Shown: positions 54,501 through 62,587 of the stretch, piece by piece | How the letters are laid out: the number at the start of each line of letters is the position of its first letter | Numbering within the stretch: the stretch's first letter is position 1 | Assembly (NCBI RefSeq): GCF_023278365.1 | Contig: NZ_CP075338.1 | Location: 2,666,001 to 2,730,000 of the forward strand | Direction of reading: 5' to 3' | From: Epilithonimonas zeae | GTDB taxonomy: Bacteria; Bacteroidota; Bacteroidia; Flavobacteriales; Weeksellaceae | DNA length: 64,000 nt | The notes under the pieces: model-generated | Database searches by the model: none | What the model saw: only the letters and a program-made list of their open reading frames with translations | Told to the model about the DNA's origin: nothing | Position numbers and translations under genes: made by a program

Positions 54501-54853
54501 CCGGAATTCAGTTTATTGATGACTTCAGTTCTCAGAACCAGATTCGCATTCTGGGTTTTCTCGATTTGATATGGCTCAAGATGTGTTGCTGGAAAATAAA
54601 GAACGTTGTCGCTTCCCAACAAATCTTCCATTTCCGCATTGATGTAAAGCGCATCCTCTTTGTCATCAATCAAATAAAGAATCGTTTTGTTCTGAGTCAA
54701 AAACAATTCCGAAGCCAGAATTGAACCCGCAGAACCCGCACTTCCTTTAACCGAAATATGCTGATGTTTTGATATTTGTGAAAAAATCTCATTCCCGAAT
54801 TGTTTCTGAAGCAAGTCCGGCAAAAGATTTTGATTGATTTTTTTTAATTCCAT
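51506..54853 (-). CDS. mfd: Transcription-repair coupling factor
   Basis: 1115 aa, close to the family's usual 1150. Frees RNA polymerase stalled at lesions and recruits UvrA. The N-terminal UvrB-like part has FLTQNKTILYLIDDKEDA and PGEFSVRGGIVDVFSF. The RNA-polymerase-interacting domain has GDYIAHIDHGIGKFMGL. The RecG-like motor has Walker A near residue 585 (CGDVGFGKTEVAIRA), DEEHKFGV, TLTATPIPRTL and QMRGRVGRSNRKAFCYL. A TRCF domain is at the end. A promoter is visible upstream. Confidence 0.97.
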   Translation of the reverse strand: MELKKINQNLLPDLLQKQFGNEIFSQISKHQHISVKGSAGSAGSILASELFLTQNKTILYLIDDKEDALYINAEMEDLLGSDNVLYFPATHLEPYQIEKTQNANLVLRTEVINKLNSGKSPKVIVAFIGALSEKVLKKEDFKAISHQIKVGDQLDFDFVDELLNHYQFNQTDFVSEPGEFSVRGGIVDVFSFSNEKPFRITFFGNEVESIKTFDIESQLSLDKIDEFQLVSNMNFSVSGTKVSLFELLAEDSFVVSKNLYLSTKRIRDFYEKALEKFETLSKDIKHRSPDELFISEPEFQNKLIKFKTIDFSSQSFELPKIQNVELNQTQQPSFHKNFELLIQDLEEKQSQGFDTWISFSSEKQKERLESIFEELEHEIPFKSFKSELHEGFVDSDNKILIYTDHQIFDRYQRYQSKNTFAKSEQLTLKDLMSLKVGDYIAHIDHGIGKFMGLVKVNNDGKIQECFKLTYKNGDLLYVSIHSLHKISKYNGPEGREIVLSKLGSPAWKSLKQKTKARVKQIAFDLIKLYAERKTAKGFQYSPDSYLQNELEASFLYEDTPDQEKATLDVKKDMEAEGVMDRLICGDVGFGKTEVAIRAAFKAATDGKQVAILVPTTILAFQHYRSFKERLKDFPVNISYMNRFRTAKQKSETKEGLKNGKIDIVIGTHQLVGKDIKFKDLGLLIIDEEHKFGVSVKDKLKTLKTDVDTLTLTATPIPRTLQFSLMAARDLSVIKTPPPNRQPVETQIIGFNEEILRDAISYELQRDGQVYFINNRIENLKDIAGLIQRLVPDARVITGHGQMDGKQMETNILDFMEGKYDVLVSTTIVESGVDVPNANTIFINDAQRFGMADLHQMRGRVGRSNRKAFCYLITPPFDMMTSDARKRLEAIEQFSDLGSGFQIAMKDLEIRGAGDLLGGEQSGFINEMGFETYQKMMQEALEELKDDENFENLFENEEDRNKLFKSTKEVNIDTDLELMLPDDYVSSTEERLSLYQKLADVQNAKELQQFENELKDRFGKLPDEAINLLKSVELKWLAAEIGFDKLVVKNKVFLGYFPANPQDKFYQSEKFKKIISYLTQNPAEATLKEKNNQLMMRKDNVTNVDEVNLVLNRILA

Positions 54854-54914
54854 TAATACAGGTATAAACGCAAAAAGCGATTCCGAGAAAATTTCGGAAC
54901 CGTTATTTGTTTTA

Positions 54915-54922
54915 CAAAGATA
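54915..54922 (-). promoter_or_regulatory. Bacteroidota -7 motif for mfd
   Basis: TATCTTTG on the minus strand. The roughly 55-nt leader contains a small hairpin (TTCCGAG/TTTCGGAA, about 54884-54901). Confidence 0.6.
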
Positions 54923-54973
54923 CTATTTTTCAAAAAAATTAGTTTTAATTTTACGACCTTAAACTATGCATAT

Positions 54974-55351
54974 TTGAAATTAGGTTTCAAAATATTATCC
55001 CTTTTCTGTCTGTTATCTATTCTTTTAACGCAGTGTAAAGATGACGACGCCAACATTTTCCGTGCTTATGTGGAAGGGAAATTCACTTATTCTGATGGGA
55101 AATTTTTAGAAGAGCCGATTCATCTTGTAGTCGATAAAAAAATAATTGCAGAAAGTTTTCCGAAAGAAAGCGGAAGTTTTGTTTTGGCCGGACCTTATGA
55201 CAAAGGTGCTTACAAACTTCAACTCAAAGATTTTAAAATCAAGTCTTTTTCTACCGATACGCCGGGTTGTAAAATATCCAGCGATTCTCTCAGCATCGAG
55301 ATTCCGGATGGGGTGACATACGTTATTTTCAATGATATTACTTTGAAATAA
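54974..55351 (+). CDS. Small lipoprotein, TTG start
   Basis: 125 aa. The upstream ATG (54966) reads into a stop after three codons, so TTG 54974 is used. The signal ILSLFCLLSILLTQCKDDD has a lipobox at LTQC. The body is beta-rich (AYVEGKFTYSDGKFLEEPI, SGSFVLAGPYDKGAYKLQL), like a carboxypeptidase-regulatory or transthyretin-type domain. Its stop overlaps the next gene by one base, so they act together in the envelope. Not recognised. Confidence 0.6.
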   Translation: MKLGFKILSLFCLLSILLTQCKDDDANIFRAYVEGKFTYSDGKFLEEPIHLVVDKKIIAESFPKESGSFVLAGPYDKGAYKLQLKDFKIKSFSTDTPGCKISSDSLSIEIPDGVTYVIFNDITLK

Positions 55352-55965
55352 TGAAGAAACTTCTACTTTTTTCTTTACTCTTAATATCGATCTCTATTTT
55401 TTCTCAAAGAAGAAAAAAGCAGGATTGGACAGAAAATGTCCGTTCTTCTATAGACCCGCACGTTAAAGTAATGACTGTACTTGGTGATAATTTTCTAAAA
55501 GACACCTTCGATTATTTTTACGGTTTCGGGATTGGCGGAAATTTGAATCTTTATAAAAATTTTGGACTTGGAGTAGAATATACTTATTTCTTAGCCAATG
55601 TCAAAAATGCTGAAAAATTCGGTTATCTAGGTGCGCCTTCAATGAACAATTTTGACTGGTATGTTTTTCATAAAGACAAAATCACAGAAGATTTTTTTGT
55701 GGAAGAAATCGTAGGTTACAGTACGTACCGAATGAAAAGTCCTTATCTCGACAATTCCGGCAAATTTTCTGAAGGAAATGGTGGACTCAATTTCGGCGCA
55801 AAAGCTATTTATACCATTGATAACGAGGGTTTTCAACAGGTAGTCTTCGGAACCAGAATTAATTTCTACAATGCTAAAATCGGAAATCAAAATCCTGATA
55901 TCGCCGATTATTACTCCAAAGCGCTATTTCTCAACTTCAGTTTAGCTTATCGTTATAATTTTTAA
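55351..55965 (+). CDS. Outer-membrane beta-barrel-like protein
   Basis: 204 aa. Signal peptide KLLLFSLLLISISIFSQ. Alternating strands follow (GIGGNLNLYKNFGLGVEYTY, GGLNFGAKAIYT) and it ends in aromatic SLAYRYNF, the usual beta-barrel terminal signature. It overlaps the upstream lipoprotein gene by one base (TAATG). A small outer-membrane barrel working with that lipoprotein is likely. Function unknown. Confidence 0.65.
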   Translation: MKKLLLFSLLLISISIFSQRRKKQDWTENVRSSIDPHVKVMTVLGDNFLKDTFDYFYGFGIGGNLNLYKNFGLGVEYTYFLANVKNAEKFGYLGAPSMNNFDWYVFHKDKITEDFFVEEIVGYSTYRMKSPYLDNSGKFSEGNGGLNFGAKAIYTIDNEGFQQVVFGTRINFYNAKIGNQNPDIADYYSKALFLNFSLAYRYNF

Positions 55966-56033
55966 GCCGTTTTTAAGTTGTTATAATTTCTGGTTAAAGT
56001 TTTTTATTCTTAATTTTAAATCAATTAATAATA

Positions 56034-56041
56034 TAAATTTG
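56034..56041 (+). promoter_or_regulatory. Bacteroidota -7 motif for small secreted protein
   Basis: TAAATTTG. It overlaps the TTG at 56039, so the start is the ATG at 56063. Confidence 0.6.
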
Positions 56042-56062
56042 TTGAATCAAAACGACACTAAA

Positions 56063-56332
56063 ATGAAAAATTTACTTACAACATTGTTGTTAACATTCGG
56101 ATTAGGAATGGCTACAGCACAAACAACACCAGCAGCTGCAACTGCAACAAAAAAACAAGCTCAAAAAACAGAGAAAAAAGCAACAAAATCTGTAGAAGCT
56201 CAAGCTGCCAAAGTAGCGAACACACCTGATGTTAAATTGAAAAAAGACGGAACTCCGGACAAAAGATACAAAGCCGCAAAAACGTTGAAAAAGGACGGAA
56301 CTCCTGACAAACGTTACAAGGTCAACAAATAA
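56063..56332 (+). CDS. Small secreted basic protein with KKDGTPDKRYK repeats
   Basis: 89 aa. Signal peptide NLLTTLLLTFGLGMATAQ, then a low-complexity Ala/Lys/Thr stretch. Two copies of LKKDGTPDKRYK lie at the C-terminus. It is strongly basic. The gene stands alone with its own promoter and terminator. Similar short basic exported proteins are seen in related bacteria; no role is established from sequence. Confidence 0.7.
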   Translation: MKNLLTTLLLTFGLGMATAQTTPAAATATKKQAQKTEKKATKSVEAQAAKVANTPDVKLKKDGTPDKRYKAAKTLKKDGTPDKRYKVNK

Positions 56333-56390
56333 TTATCCTAATCAGTGAAGAAGAGAAGGACAATTAATTTTTCATAACTTTTATTTTTTT

Positions 56391-56424
56391 AAGACTTTAC
56401 AAAATTTGTGAAGTCTTTTTTTTT
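56391..56424 (+). terminator. Terminator
   Basis: AAGACTTTACA pairs with TGTGAAGTCTT (one G-T), followed by a long T-run. It lies upstream of the next gene and excludes the GTG at 56408 as its start. Confidence 0.85.
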
Positions 56425-56473
56425 GGTTCACGATTTGATTATATCTCCACATCAATCCATAAAAAATATCGTT

Positions 56474-56812
56474 ATGAGCCCAAAACCAATGCTAACTCTG
56501 TCACAAGTTATGGAGAAGCTTAGAGAAAAAGGAATTACAGATGAGATAAGGATGACAGAGGATAAAAGATTTGTCATCTCAGGAACAGAAAAAACCCATC
56601 GTGCAGAAGATTTGAAGATTATCCGTGTTTACAGATTCGAAGGGGCGAGTGACCCGGACGATAACGTTGCTCTTTATCTGGTAGAGGATGTCTATGGCAA
56701 CAAGGCGATGATTATCGATTCTTACGGTGCCAATAGTAATTATGAAGGCCGCGAATTCGATGATTTTTTAAAATCTCTACCGACAGAAGAAAAAGAAGAA
56801 TATGATTTCTAA
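56474..56812 (+). CDS. Conserved hypothetical protein
   Basis: 112 aa from ATG 56474 (MSPKPMLTLSQVMEKLREKG). The upstream GTG lies inside the terminator. It has an acidic-basic mixed fold with EIRMTEDKRFVISGTEK, LKIIRVYRFEGASDPDDN and NKAMIIDSYG. No signal peptide. Small proteins of this kind are sometimes labelled phosphoribosylpyrophosphate synthetase, but nothing here supports that activity. Function unknown. Confidence 0.75.
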   Translation: MSPKPMLTLSQVMEKLREKGITDEIRMTEDKRFVISGTEKTHRAEDLKIIRVYRFEGASDPDDNVALYLVEDVYGNKAMIIDSYGANSNYEGREFDDFLKSLPTEEKEEYDF

Positions 56813-56829
56813 ACAAGAATCCATATATT

Positions 56830-56867
56830 AATAAAGCTTTTCTATTTTGAATAGCTTTATTTTTTTA
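56830..56867. terminator. Bidirectional terminator
   Basis: AATAAAGCT pairs with AGCTTTATT plus a T-run, between convergent genes ending at 56812 and 56868. Confidence 0.8.
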
Positions 56868-58877
56868 TTAAATTTTGATAACGAGAAGCGACTTTTTTAA
56901 ACCATCTTCTATGCCTTTCCAATAGAAATTGAAGAACGAGCGTTCTTTGTTTCGTTCCACATAAATATCTACAGATTCAGGGAATTTCTGAGAATCTTTT
57001 TTCACGACCAGATTGGCAATGGCTGACAGAAATTTCTTTTTCTCTTTGGTGTCTTTATCCAGAACGCTCACTTTTAAATCTTTGTGTGTGATTCTGAATT
57101 TTCCATTCATAATATCATTATTGCCTTTGAAATCATAATTGAGGCTTGTAATGGTTCCAGTTGCAGTGATGTTCATATAAGGTTTGATGAACGGATTGAT
57201 GTCATTTGCTGGAAGATTGTTGATATAACCGCCAATTGTAAACTGATCACGCATATTTCCTGTGTCAAAGTTCCAATTCACCTTCATCGGAGAAACGCCC
57301 ATAAACTTACAATTGATAACTATCGGAACTTTGGTATTAGCCCCTTTTTGTTTATTTGAATTAAGGTTTTTAACGTTCATATTGAAATCCGTAAAGAACA
57401 CTTTTCCAGGTCCGTTAGAATCTGGCTTATCTTCTTCGTACACCAATTTGGACTTAATAAGATTCAGATTTTCAACAACTAAAGGAATTTTTATTGTTCG
57501 TAATAATTTGGAATACAACAATTTTTCTTTCGGATTATCTTTCGGGATTTTGCTTCGGAAAATGTTCGCATCTACCTGATGAAGCTTTACGGTTTTAAGG
57601 GAAATATTCGGTTGGTCATTTTCGAATTTCCATTTTAATCCGCTTAACTGAATTCTGTTTGCAGAAATATCAAATAAGTCATCTTCCATCGGAATCATTC
57701 TTACAAACTCTGCTCTGGAAACTTTTGGATTTAATTTAAAATTCAGTAAATCAATATTTTGCGGAGTCATGTTAAAGGTTGACAAATTCATTCTATAATA
57801 TCGTCCCGCATCATAAAAAAACTGCTTTCCTGTAATTTTATAATCTTGGTAAGTAAAAGGAATTTTATTTTTCGAAGTTTCTTCATCCATCAAAAAATCT
57901 TTGATATTAGCATTGAACTGAACTAAGGAAAGTGATGGGTTTCCATTGGATTTTAACATTGATAATTTGCCATTAATAATATCTAAATTCTGAAAATCAA
58001 TGTTAAAGTTTGACTTCTTATCATTTGACTTAATAATTTTATTATCACGGTTTTGAATGATAAATTCCGGTTCCTGGATCTTTGCATTTTTAAGACTTAA
58101 TTTCGTTTTGCTAAAAATCAAATCATCGAAAGAGAGATTCTTACTTTTGATATGAAAAAGACTCTTCTGATTTTTGAAACTCTTCTCCCAATCTTTGAAA
58201 TCCAACATCGGTTTCAGTTGAAAATCATTGATTGACAATTGACCATTATTGGTAACAACTTTGGAAGAATTGATGGAATAAGCCGGACTTAATAAAAAGA
58301 AAAAGGCATTTGCTGTGATTTTGTAACTATCCAAAGCAAAAGGCAATTCGCTGGGATTATCGTTGAGACTTAAATTTTTAATGTTAAGATTAAGTTTTCT
58401 TGATGAGAAATATTTTGTTCCGTTGAATTGTGTCACATAAAGATTTCCGTTTTCAATTTCGATATTTTTGATGAAAAAAGGAGTTGCCTCTTTGGCGACT
58501 TTATCAGCTTTCGGTTTGGATAAACGGATTTTTAAATTGGGATTTTTTAGCTTGATAGAATTGGCTTCAATCTGATTATCTTTTAAAAATTTAATCAAAC
58601 CTAATCTGCTGATATACAATTCCTCCAGAGCTCCATCCAAAGCTATGGCTTCCAAATTGTCCGGCTGTTTTGTTGTGACTTTGATTTGGTTGGCTGAAAT
58701 GCTTCCGCTTAGGATTTCGACATTCAGAGATTGGTAAGAAATCTCGTAAGGTGTTTTGTTTTTGAGGTAGTCGGGAAGTTTGTATTTTAACCAGAGACTG
58801 AATCCGATGTTCAGTAATAAAGTTAGAGCCAAAAGACTTCCAAGAACGATCAGTGAGATTTTTAAAGTTTTTTTCAT
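56868..58877 (-). CDS. AsmA-like large envelope protein
   Basis: 669 aa. One N-terminal membrane anchor (ISLIVLGSLLALTLLLNIGF), then a long beta-rich region. Repeated phrases such as IEIENGNLYVTQFNG, DIINGKLSMLKSNG and LNLIKSKLVYEEDKP match AsmA/DUF748-type repeats. Such proteins span the periplasm and several are linked to lipid transport or envelope homeostasis. It is a single-gene unit. The AsmA call is from pattern only. Confidence 0.6.
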   Translation of the reverse strand: MKKTLKISLIVLGSLLALTLLLNIGFSLWLKYKLPDYLKNKTPYEISYQSLNVEILSGSISANQIKVTTKQPDNLEAIALDGALEELYISRLGLIKFLKDNQIEANSIKLKNPNLKIRLSKPKADKVAKEATPFFIKNIEIENGNLYVTQFNGTKYFSSRKLNLNIKNLSLNDNPSELPFALDSYKITANAFFFLLSPAYSINSSKVVTNNGQLSINDFQLKPMLDFKDWEKSFKNQKSLFHIKSKNLSFDDLIFSKTKLSLKNAKIQEPEFIIQNRDNKIIKSNDKKSNFNIDFQNLDIINGKLSMLKSNGNPSLSLVQFNANIKDFLMDEETSKNKIPFTYQDYKITGKQFFYDAGRYYRMNLSTFNMTPQNIDLLNFKLNPKVSRAEFVRMIPMEDDLFDISANRIQLSGLKWKFENDQPNISLKTVKLHQVDANIFRSKIPKDNPKEKLLYSKLLRTIKIPLVVENLNLIKSKLVYEEDKPDSNGPGKVFFTDFNMNVKNLNSNKQKGANTKVPIVINCKFMGVSPMKVNWNFDTGNMRDQFTIGGYINNLPANDINPFIKPYMNITATGTITSLNYDFKGNNDIMNGKFRITHKDLKVSVLDKDTKEKKKFLSAIANLVVKKDSQKFPESVDIYVERNKERSFFNFYWKGIEDGLKKSLLVIKI

Positions 58878-58920
58878 CGAATTTTTTCTAATTAATTGAT
58901 TACTAAAAACCGTTCCAAGT

Positions 58921-59712
58921 TTACAGACTCAGTTCTATCATATAACCTTCGTGTCCTCTAACGTTGATAAAATCATCTCCCTCAAAATGAAGATATTGTC
59001 CTTTGATACCTTTCAAAACGCCATTGAATTCTGGTTTTTTGTCCAAGGTAAAGACATTGATTTTCTCCGGTTTTTCATAAGGAAAATCTAACTTTACAAC
59101 ATTGTCTTCTGTTACCGCAAATTTCTTGAAATCGTTGGGAAAGTATTCCGCAATTTTGTTTCGGAAATCAATCAAATCCAAAGTATCTTCATAATCATCA
59201 GCAAGCATTTTTTTCGGATTAGTTTTGTCTGCAATGTGTTTTTTCAATTCAACTTCAATCATTCCGGCTTCATAACGATTATCGGTAACCGCAATTGGTA
59301 AAGCAAAAGTGGCGCCTTGGTCGATCCAACGAGTGGGGATTTGATGTTCTCTTGTCACACCAACTTTTACATCGCCCGTGTAAGCCAGATAAACGATGTG
59401 CGGAACCAATTGAATTTCCTTTTCAATTTCCAGATCTCTTTCTGCAACGCCAAGATGCGCCGTCGATAATTCCGGACGAATGATTGTATCACTCGCATAT
59501 GGACTTTCGAAAAAGCATTTTTTACAAAATCCCATTCGGTAGACTTTTTCATCGCTTCCGCAATTCACACATTCGTAACCGATATGTTTGATGTGAAGTT
59601 CTTTCCCGAAAAGCTGATTCATATTAATCAAATCGCCTTTAAGATTTAGAAAATACTGAATCGGTTGTCCGTTTTGGGAAATCATTTTTAGAATTTGTCC
59701 GGAAAATTGCAT
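58921..59712 (-). CDS. DUF2797 family protein
   Basis: 263 aa. A zinc-binding pair CVNCGS...CKKCFF lies near residue 50. The central VYLAYTGDVKVGVTREHQIPTRWIDQG segment is like GIY-YIG nuclease-type folds. The end has FTLDKKPEFNGVLKGIKGQY and INVRGHEGYMI. This matches the DUF2797 layout. Function is not established; nucleic-acid binding is plausible. Confidence 0.85.
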   Translation of the reverse strand: MQFSGQILKMISQNGQPIQYFLNLKGDLINMNQLFGKELHIKHIGYECVNCGSDEKVYRMGFCKKCFFESPYASDTIIRPELSTAHLGVAERDLEIEKEIQLVPHIVYLAYTGDVKVGVTREHQIPTRWIDQGATFALPIAVTDNRYEAGMIEVELKKHIADKTNPKKMLADDYEDTLDLIDFRNKIAEYFPNDFKKFAVTEDNVVKLDFPYEKPEKINVFTLDKKPEFNGVLKGIKGQYLHFEGDDFINVRGHEGYMIELSL

Positions 59713-59748
59713 CGTTTAAAATTTTAGTAAAAGTACAGAAAAAAAGGT

Positions 59749-59756
59749 TATTTTTG
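59749..59756 (+). promoter_or_regulatory. Bacteroidota -7 motif
   Basis: TATTTTTG, 17 bp before the ATG at 59774. Confidence 0.6.
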
Positions 59757-59773
59757 TTTAAAACACAATTGAA

Positions 59774-60132
59774 ATGGATGACCTACAAAATACAAGAAAG
59801 CATTTTACTTTTTTATTAAATTACGTTTTAGATTGTTCTAAAAAATCATTTTTAAGTGCAGATGATTTGGTTTTAGTTTCTAATGAAGTTAAAAATTTTA
59901 AAAAGTATATTCAAAAAGCGAACATCTATAATGATTTGAAGGAAAATTGGATAAAATCCATTTTAATTATTCCTCGACTAGAGCCGACCTCTCATCTTCT
60001 TTTCTCGTGGCAATTTTAGTCATTTTCACTTTAGGCCTTTATCTTATTTTTATGAAAGTTCAGGAATTGGAACGAAAGCGATTGCTAACCAGTTTTCTGA
60101 ATAGATACGAAGATTTATTAAAACTTTTTTAG
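59774..60132 (+). pseudogene. Small membrane protein gene, apparently frameshifted
   Basis: The first frame (59774-60019) gives a helical N-terminus (FTFLLNYVLDCSKKSFL) and loses sense after NDLKENWI. A second frame (59947-60132, no ATG of its own) supplies a membrane segment (SSSFLVAILVIFTLGLYLIF) and a charged tail (QELERKRLLTSFLNRYEDLL). Read together they make a plausible roughly 120-aa tail-anchored protein with a frame change near 59950-59980. Alternatives are two overlapping genes or a sequencing error. Confidence 0.45.
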
Positions 60133-60190
60133 AGAGATAAAATATTTGCTGAAATAAACATTTGATAATTTTTAATTTGATTTTAAATAA

Positions 60191-60198
60191 TAGATTTG
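60191..60198 (+). promoter_or_regulatory. Bacteroidota -7 motif for T9SS protein
   Basis: TAGATTTG. It contains the TTG at 60196, so translation starts at ATG 60220. Confidence 0.6.
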
Positions 60199-60219
60199 TC
60201 AACTTTTAAAACATTTTAT

Positions 60220-61029
60220 ATGAAAAATATTTATTCATTATTGTTATTAGCAATAACAAATTTCGCATTTTCTCAAACAACAATTTATTCTGAAAATTTT
60301 GGAGCTGGTGATGGTTCTAATAATCCTGTTGTAACAAGTTATTCGGGCTATCAAAGCACATCAACCACTTATTCTGGAACTGCTGATATCAGGATAACTA
60401 CGCCTTCAACAGGATATACAGGAGCAAGTGGAAACGGTTGTGTGTTTTTGGGAGCAGTAACTACAACAAATGGTTTACCCGAAAAAAACATTATAATTTC
60501 AGGAATCAATACTACTAATTATAGTGATTTAATATTGACTTTAGGACAGCAAAAAAGTACTAATGCGAGTAGCAACGAATTAAAAATTGACGTTAGTTCT
60601 GATGGAATCAATTATACCAATTTATCTTACACGAGATCAACTGGAAATTCTAACTGGGAACTTATAACACCATCAGGCGCTATTCCATCAACTTCAAACC
60701 TTCGAATTAAAATATACAACCCAAGAGATTCTAATGTTGGTTTTCGTATAGATGATGTGAAATTGACAGGAAATCAAACCTTGGCAGTGAGTAATTCTAA
60801 GAAAGAAAAATTCAACATTTATCCAACTGTCGTAACCACCGGAATAATCTGTGTGACTTCTGCAACCAATCAAACCAAGAAAGTAACTATTTATGATTCT
60901 ACTGCAAAATTAGTAATCAGCAGAGGAACTGATAAAGAAGTTAATGTTTCTCAACTTCCAAGCGGAACTTACGTAATGAATGTCGAAGAAAATGGTGTGG
61001 TTGAATCTAAAAAATTTATTGTTAAGTAA
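60220..61029 (+). CDS. T9SS-sorted secreted protein
   Basis: 269 aa from ATG 60220. Signal peptide YSLLLLAITNFAFSQ. The middle domain (IYSENFGAGDGSNNPVV, then GASGNGCVFLG and FRIDDVKLTG) is a jelly-roll or lectin-like extracellular domain. The C-terminal sorting domain reads FNIYPTVVTTG, VTIYDSTAKLVISRG, QLPSGTYVMNV and a KKFIVK end. It should cross the outer membrane by T9SS. Ligand unknown. A terminator follows. Confidence 0.88.
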   Translation: MKNIYSLLLLAITNFAFSQTTIYSENFGAGDGSNNPVVTSYSGYQSTSTTYSGTADIRITTPSTGYTGASGNGCVFLGAVTTTNGLPEKNIIISGINTTNYSDLILTLGQQKSTNASSNELKIDVSSDGINYTNLSYTRSTGNSNWELITPSGAIPSTSNLRIKIYNPRDSNVGFRIDDVKLTGNQTLAVSNSKKEKFNIYPTVVTTGIICVTSATNQTKKVTIYDSTAKLVISRGTDKEVNVSQLPSGTYVMNVEENGVVESKKFIVK

Positions 61030-61049
61030 ATAATTAATAAAACGATATT

Positions 61050-61083
61050 AAAAAGAATCTCTGAATAAGGGATTCTTTTTTTT
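61050..61083 (+). terminator. Terminator after T9SS gene
   Basis: AAAAGAATC pairs with GATTCTTTT, followed by Ts. Confidence 0.8.
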
Positions 61084-61117
61084 GTTAAATCCTTATATTC
61101 GCAACACAATTGATGTT

Positions 61118-62146
61118 ATGAACTATTTAGTTACCGGCGGAAGCGGATTTATTGGTTCTCATTTAGTAGAACAACTTTTAAAAAACGGACATTCTGTCAT
61201 AAACATTGACAACTTCGAAGATTTCTATCATTATAAAATTAAAGTTCAAAACACTTTAGATTCTTTAGACAATAAAATTGAGTTTAATTTTACTGATAAA
61301 GACGCTGATATTAACAATTTAATATCTTTAACAAAATCAGAATCTTACCAACTTTATTATCAAGACATTCGTGATAAGCAAGGTCTTGAGGAAATATTCA
61401 AAAAATATAAAATTGATCTGGTAATTCATTTGGCTGCTCTAGCAGGCGTTCGCCCTTCTATTGAAAGACCTTTGGACTATGAAGCGGTAAATATTCGTGG
61501 GACTCAGAATCTTTGGGAATTGTGTAAAGAATTCGGAGTTAAAAAATTCATTTGCGCTTCATCTTCAAGCGTTTATGGAAATAAAGAAAAAATCCCGTTT
61601 TCCGAATCTGACAATGTAGATAATCCAATTTCGCCTTATGCAGCAACTAAAAAAGCTGGTGAGATTTTGGGTCACGTTTATCATCATCTTTATAATATGG
61701 ATATGATTCAGCTTAGGTTTTTTACAGTTTACGGACCAAGACAAAGACCCGATTTGGCAATTCACAAATTCACGAAACTGATTTTTGAAAACAAAGAAAT
61801 CCCTTTCTATGGCGATGGTTCTACTGCCAGAGATTATACTTTTATTGATGATATTATTGATGGAGTTCTTAAGTCCATCAATTACCTCGAGAATAATAAT
61901 GATGTTTATGAGATTGTAAATCTTGGGGAAAGTGAAGTAATCACGTTGAATGAAATGGTTTCAACATTAGAAAATGCAATTGGCAAAAAAGCAGTCAGAA
62001 AAAATCTGCCAATGCAAGCCGGAGATGTCATAAAAACCAATGCGGACATCACAAAAGCCAAGTCTCTGATTGGCTATAATCCGACAACAAACTTCCAAAA
62101 TGGCACAAAAAAATTTGTGGAATGGTTTTTGGGAAATCGGCAATAA
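61118..62146 (+). CDS. UDP-glucuronate 4-epimerase-like SDR
   Basis: 342 aa from ATG 61118 (MNYLVTGGSGFIGSHL). The 61082 TTG lies in the preceding terminator's T-run. VINIDNFEDFYHYKIKVQN, LAALAGVRPSIERPL, CASSSSVYGN, SPYAATKKAGE (YxxxK) and RFFTVYGPRQRPDLAIHKF match UDP-GlcA/UDP-sugar 4-epimerases. It interconverts UDP-glucuronate and UDP-galacturonate for surface glycans. It lies far from the main polysaccharide locus. A near-consensus promoter TATATTCG is at 61095. Confidence 0.88.
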   Translation: MNYLVTGGSGFIGSHLVEQLLKNGHSVINIDNFEDFYHYKIKVQNTLDSLDNKIEFNFTDKDADINNLISLTKSESYQLYYQDIRDKQGLEEIFKKYKIDLVIHLAALAGVRPSIERPLDYEAVNIRGTQNLWELCKEFGVKKFICASSSSVYGNKEKIPFSESDNVDNPISPYAATKKAGEILGHVYHHLYNMDMIQLRFFTVYGPRQRPDLAIHKFTKLIFENKEIPFYGDGSTARDYTFIDDIIDGVLKSINYLENNNDVYEIVNLGESEVITLNEMVSTLENAIGKKAVRKNLPMQAGDVIKTNADITKAKSLIGYNPTTNFQNGTKKFVEWFLGNRQ

Positions 62147-62244
62147 CAGATCTCTGATAAGAGAAATTTTGGAAATAAGATGAATTTATTTTTAAATATT
62201 ATTGAAAATCAGTAGAAATATGTATAAAGTATCACCTAATTTTT

Positions 62245-62252
62245 TACTTTTG
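62245..62252 (+). promoter_or_regulatory. Bacteroidota -7 motif for DUF2795 gene
   Basis: TACTTTTG, 16 bp before the ATG at 62268. Confidence 0.65.
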
Positions 62253-62267
62253 CAAAAATTTTAAATT

Positions 62268-62489
62268 ATGTATTGGACATTAGAATTAGCTTCATATTTA
62301 AGCGATGCACCTTGGCCGATGACCAAGGCAGAATTAATTGACTACGCCATCAGAACAGGAGCACCGATGGAAGTTGTAGAAAACCTTCAGGCTATTGAGG
62401 ACGAAGGAGAAATCTATGACGCTATCGACGAAATCTGGAGTGACTATCCTACAGATGAGGATTATCTTTGGAACGAAGACGAATATTAA
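62268..62489 (+). CDS. DUF2795 family protein
   Basis: 73 aa, very acidic C-terminus (DYPTDEDYLWNEDEY). LELASYLSDAPWPMTKAELI and DYAIRTGAPMEVVENLQAI match the DUF2795 core, a small helical domain. It commonly precedes secA in related genomes (recollection, not checked). Function unknown. Confidence 0.85.
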   Translation: MYWTLELASYLSDAPWPMTKAELIDYAIRTGAPMEVVENLQAIEDEGEIYDAIDEIWSDYPTDEDYLWNEDEY

Positions 62490-62505
62490 TTCGTTTTTGG
62501 CTTTG

Positions 62506-62569
62506 GGCTATTAGCCTTTTGCCAATTTTTTTTAATATAAATTAAGCTGTTAGTCAAAAGCTAATAGCC
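62506..62569. repeat. Long inverted repeat between DUF2795 and secA
   Basis: GGCTATTAGCCTTTTG (62506-62521) and CAAAAGCTAATAGCC (62555-62569) are complementary except for one bulged C. They enclose 33 nt that include an eight-T run. It could terminate the DUF2795 transcript or fold in the secA leader. Confidence 0.75.
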
Positions 62570-62587
62570 AACCGCAAATAGCAAATT

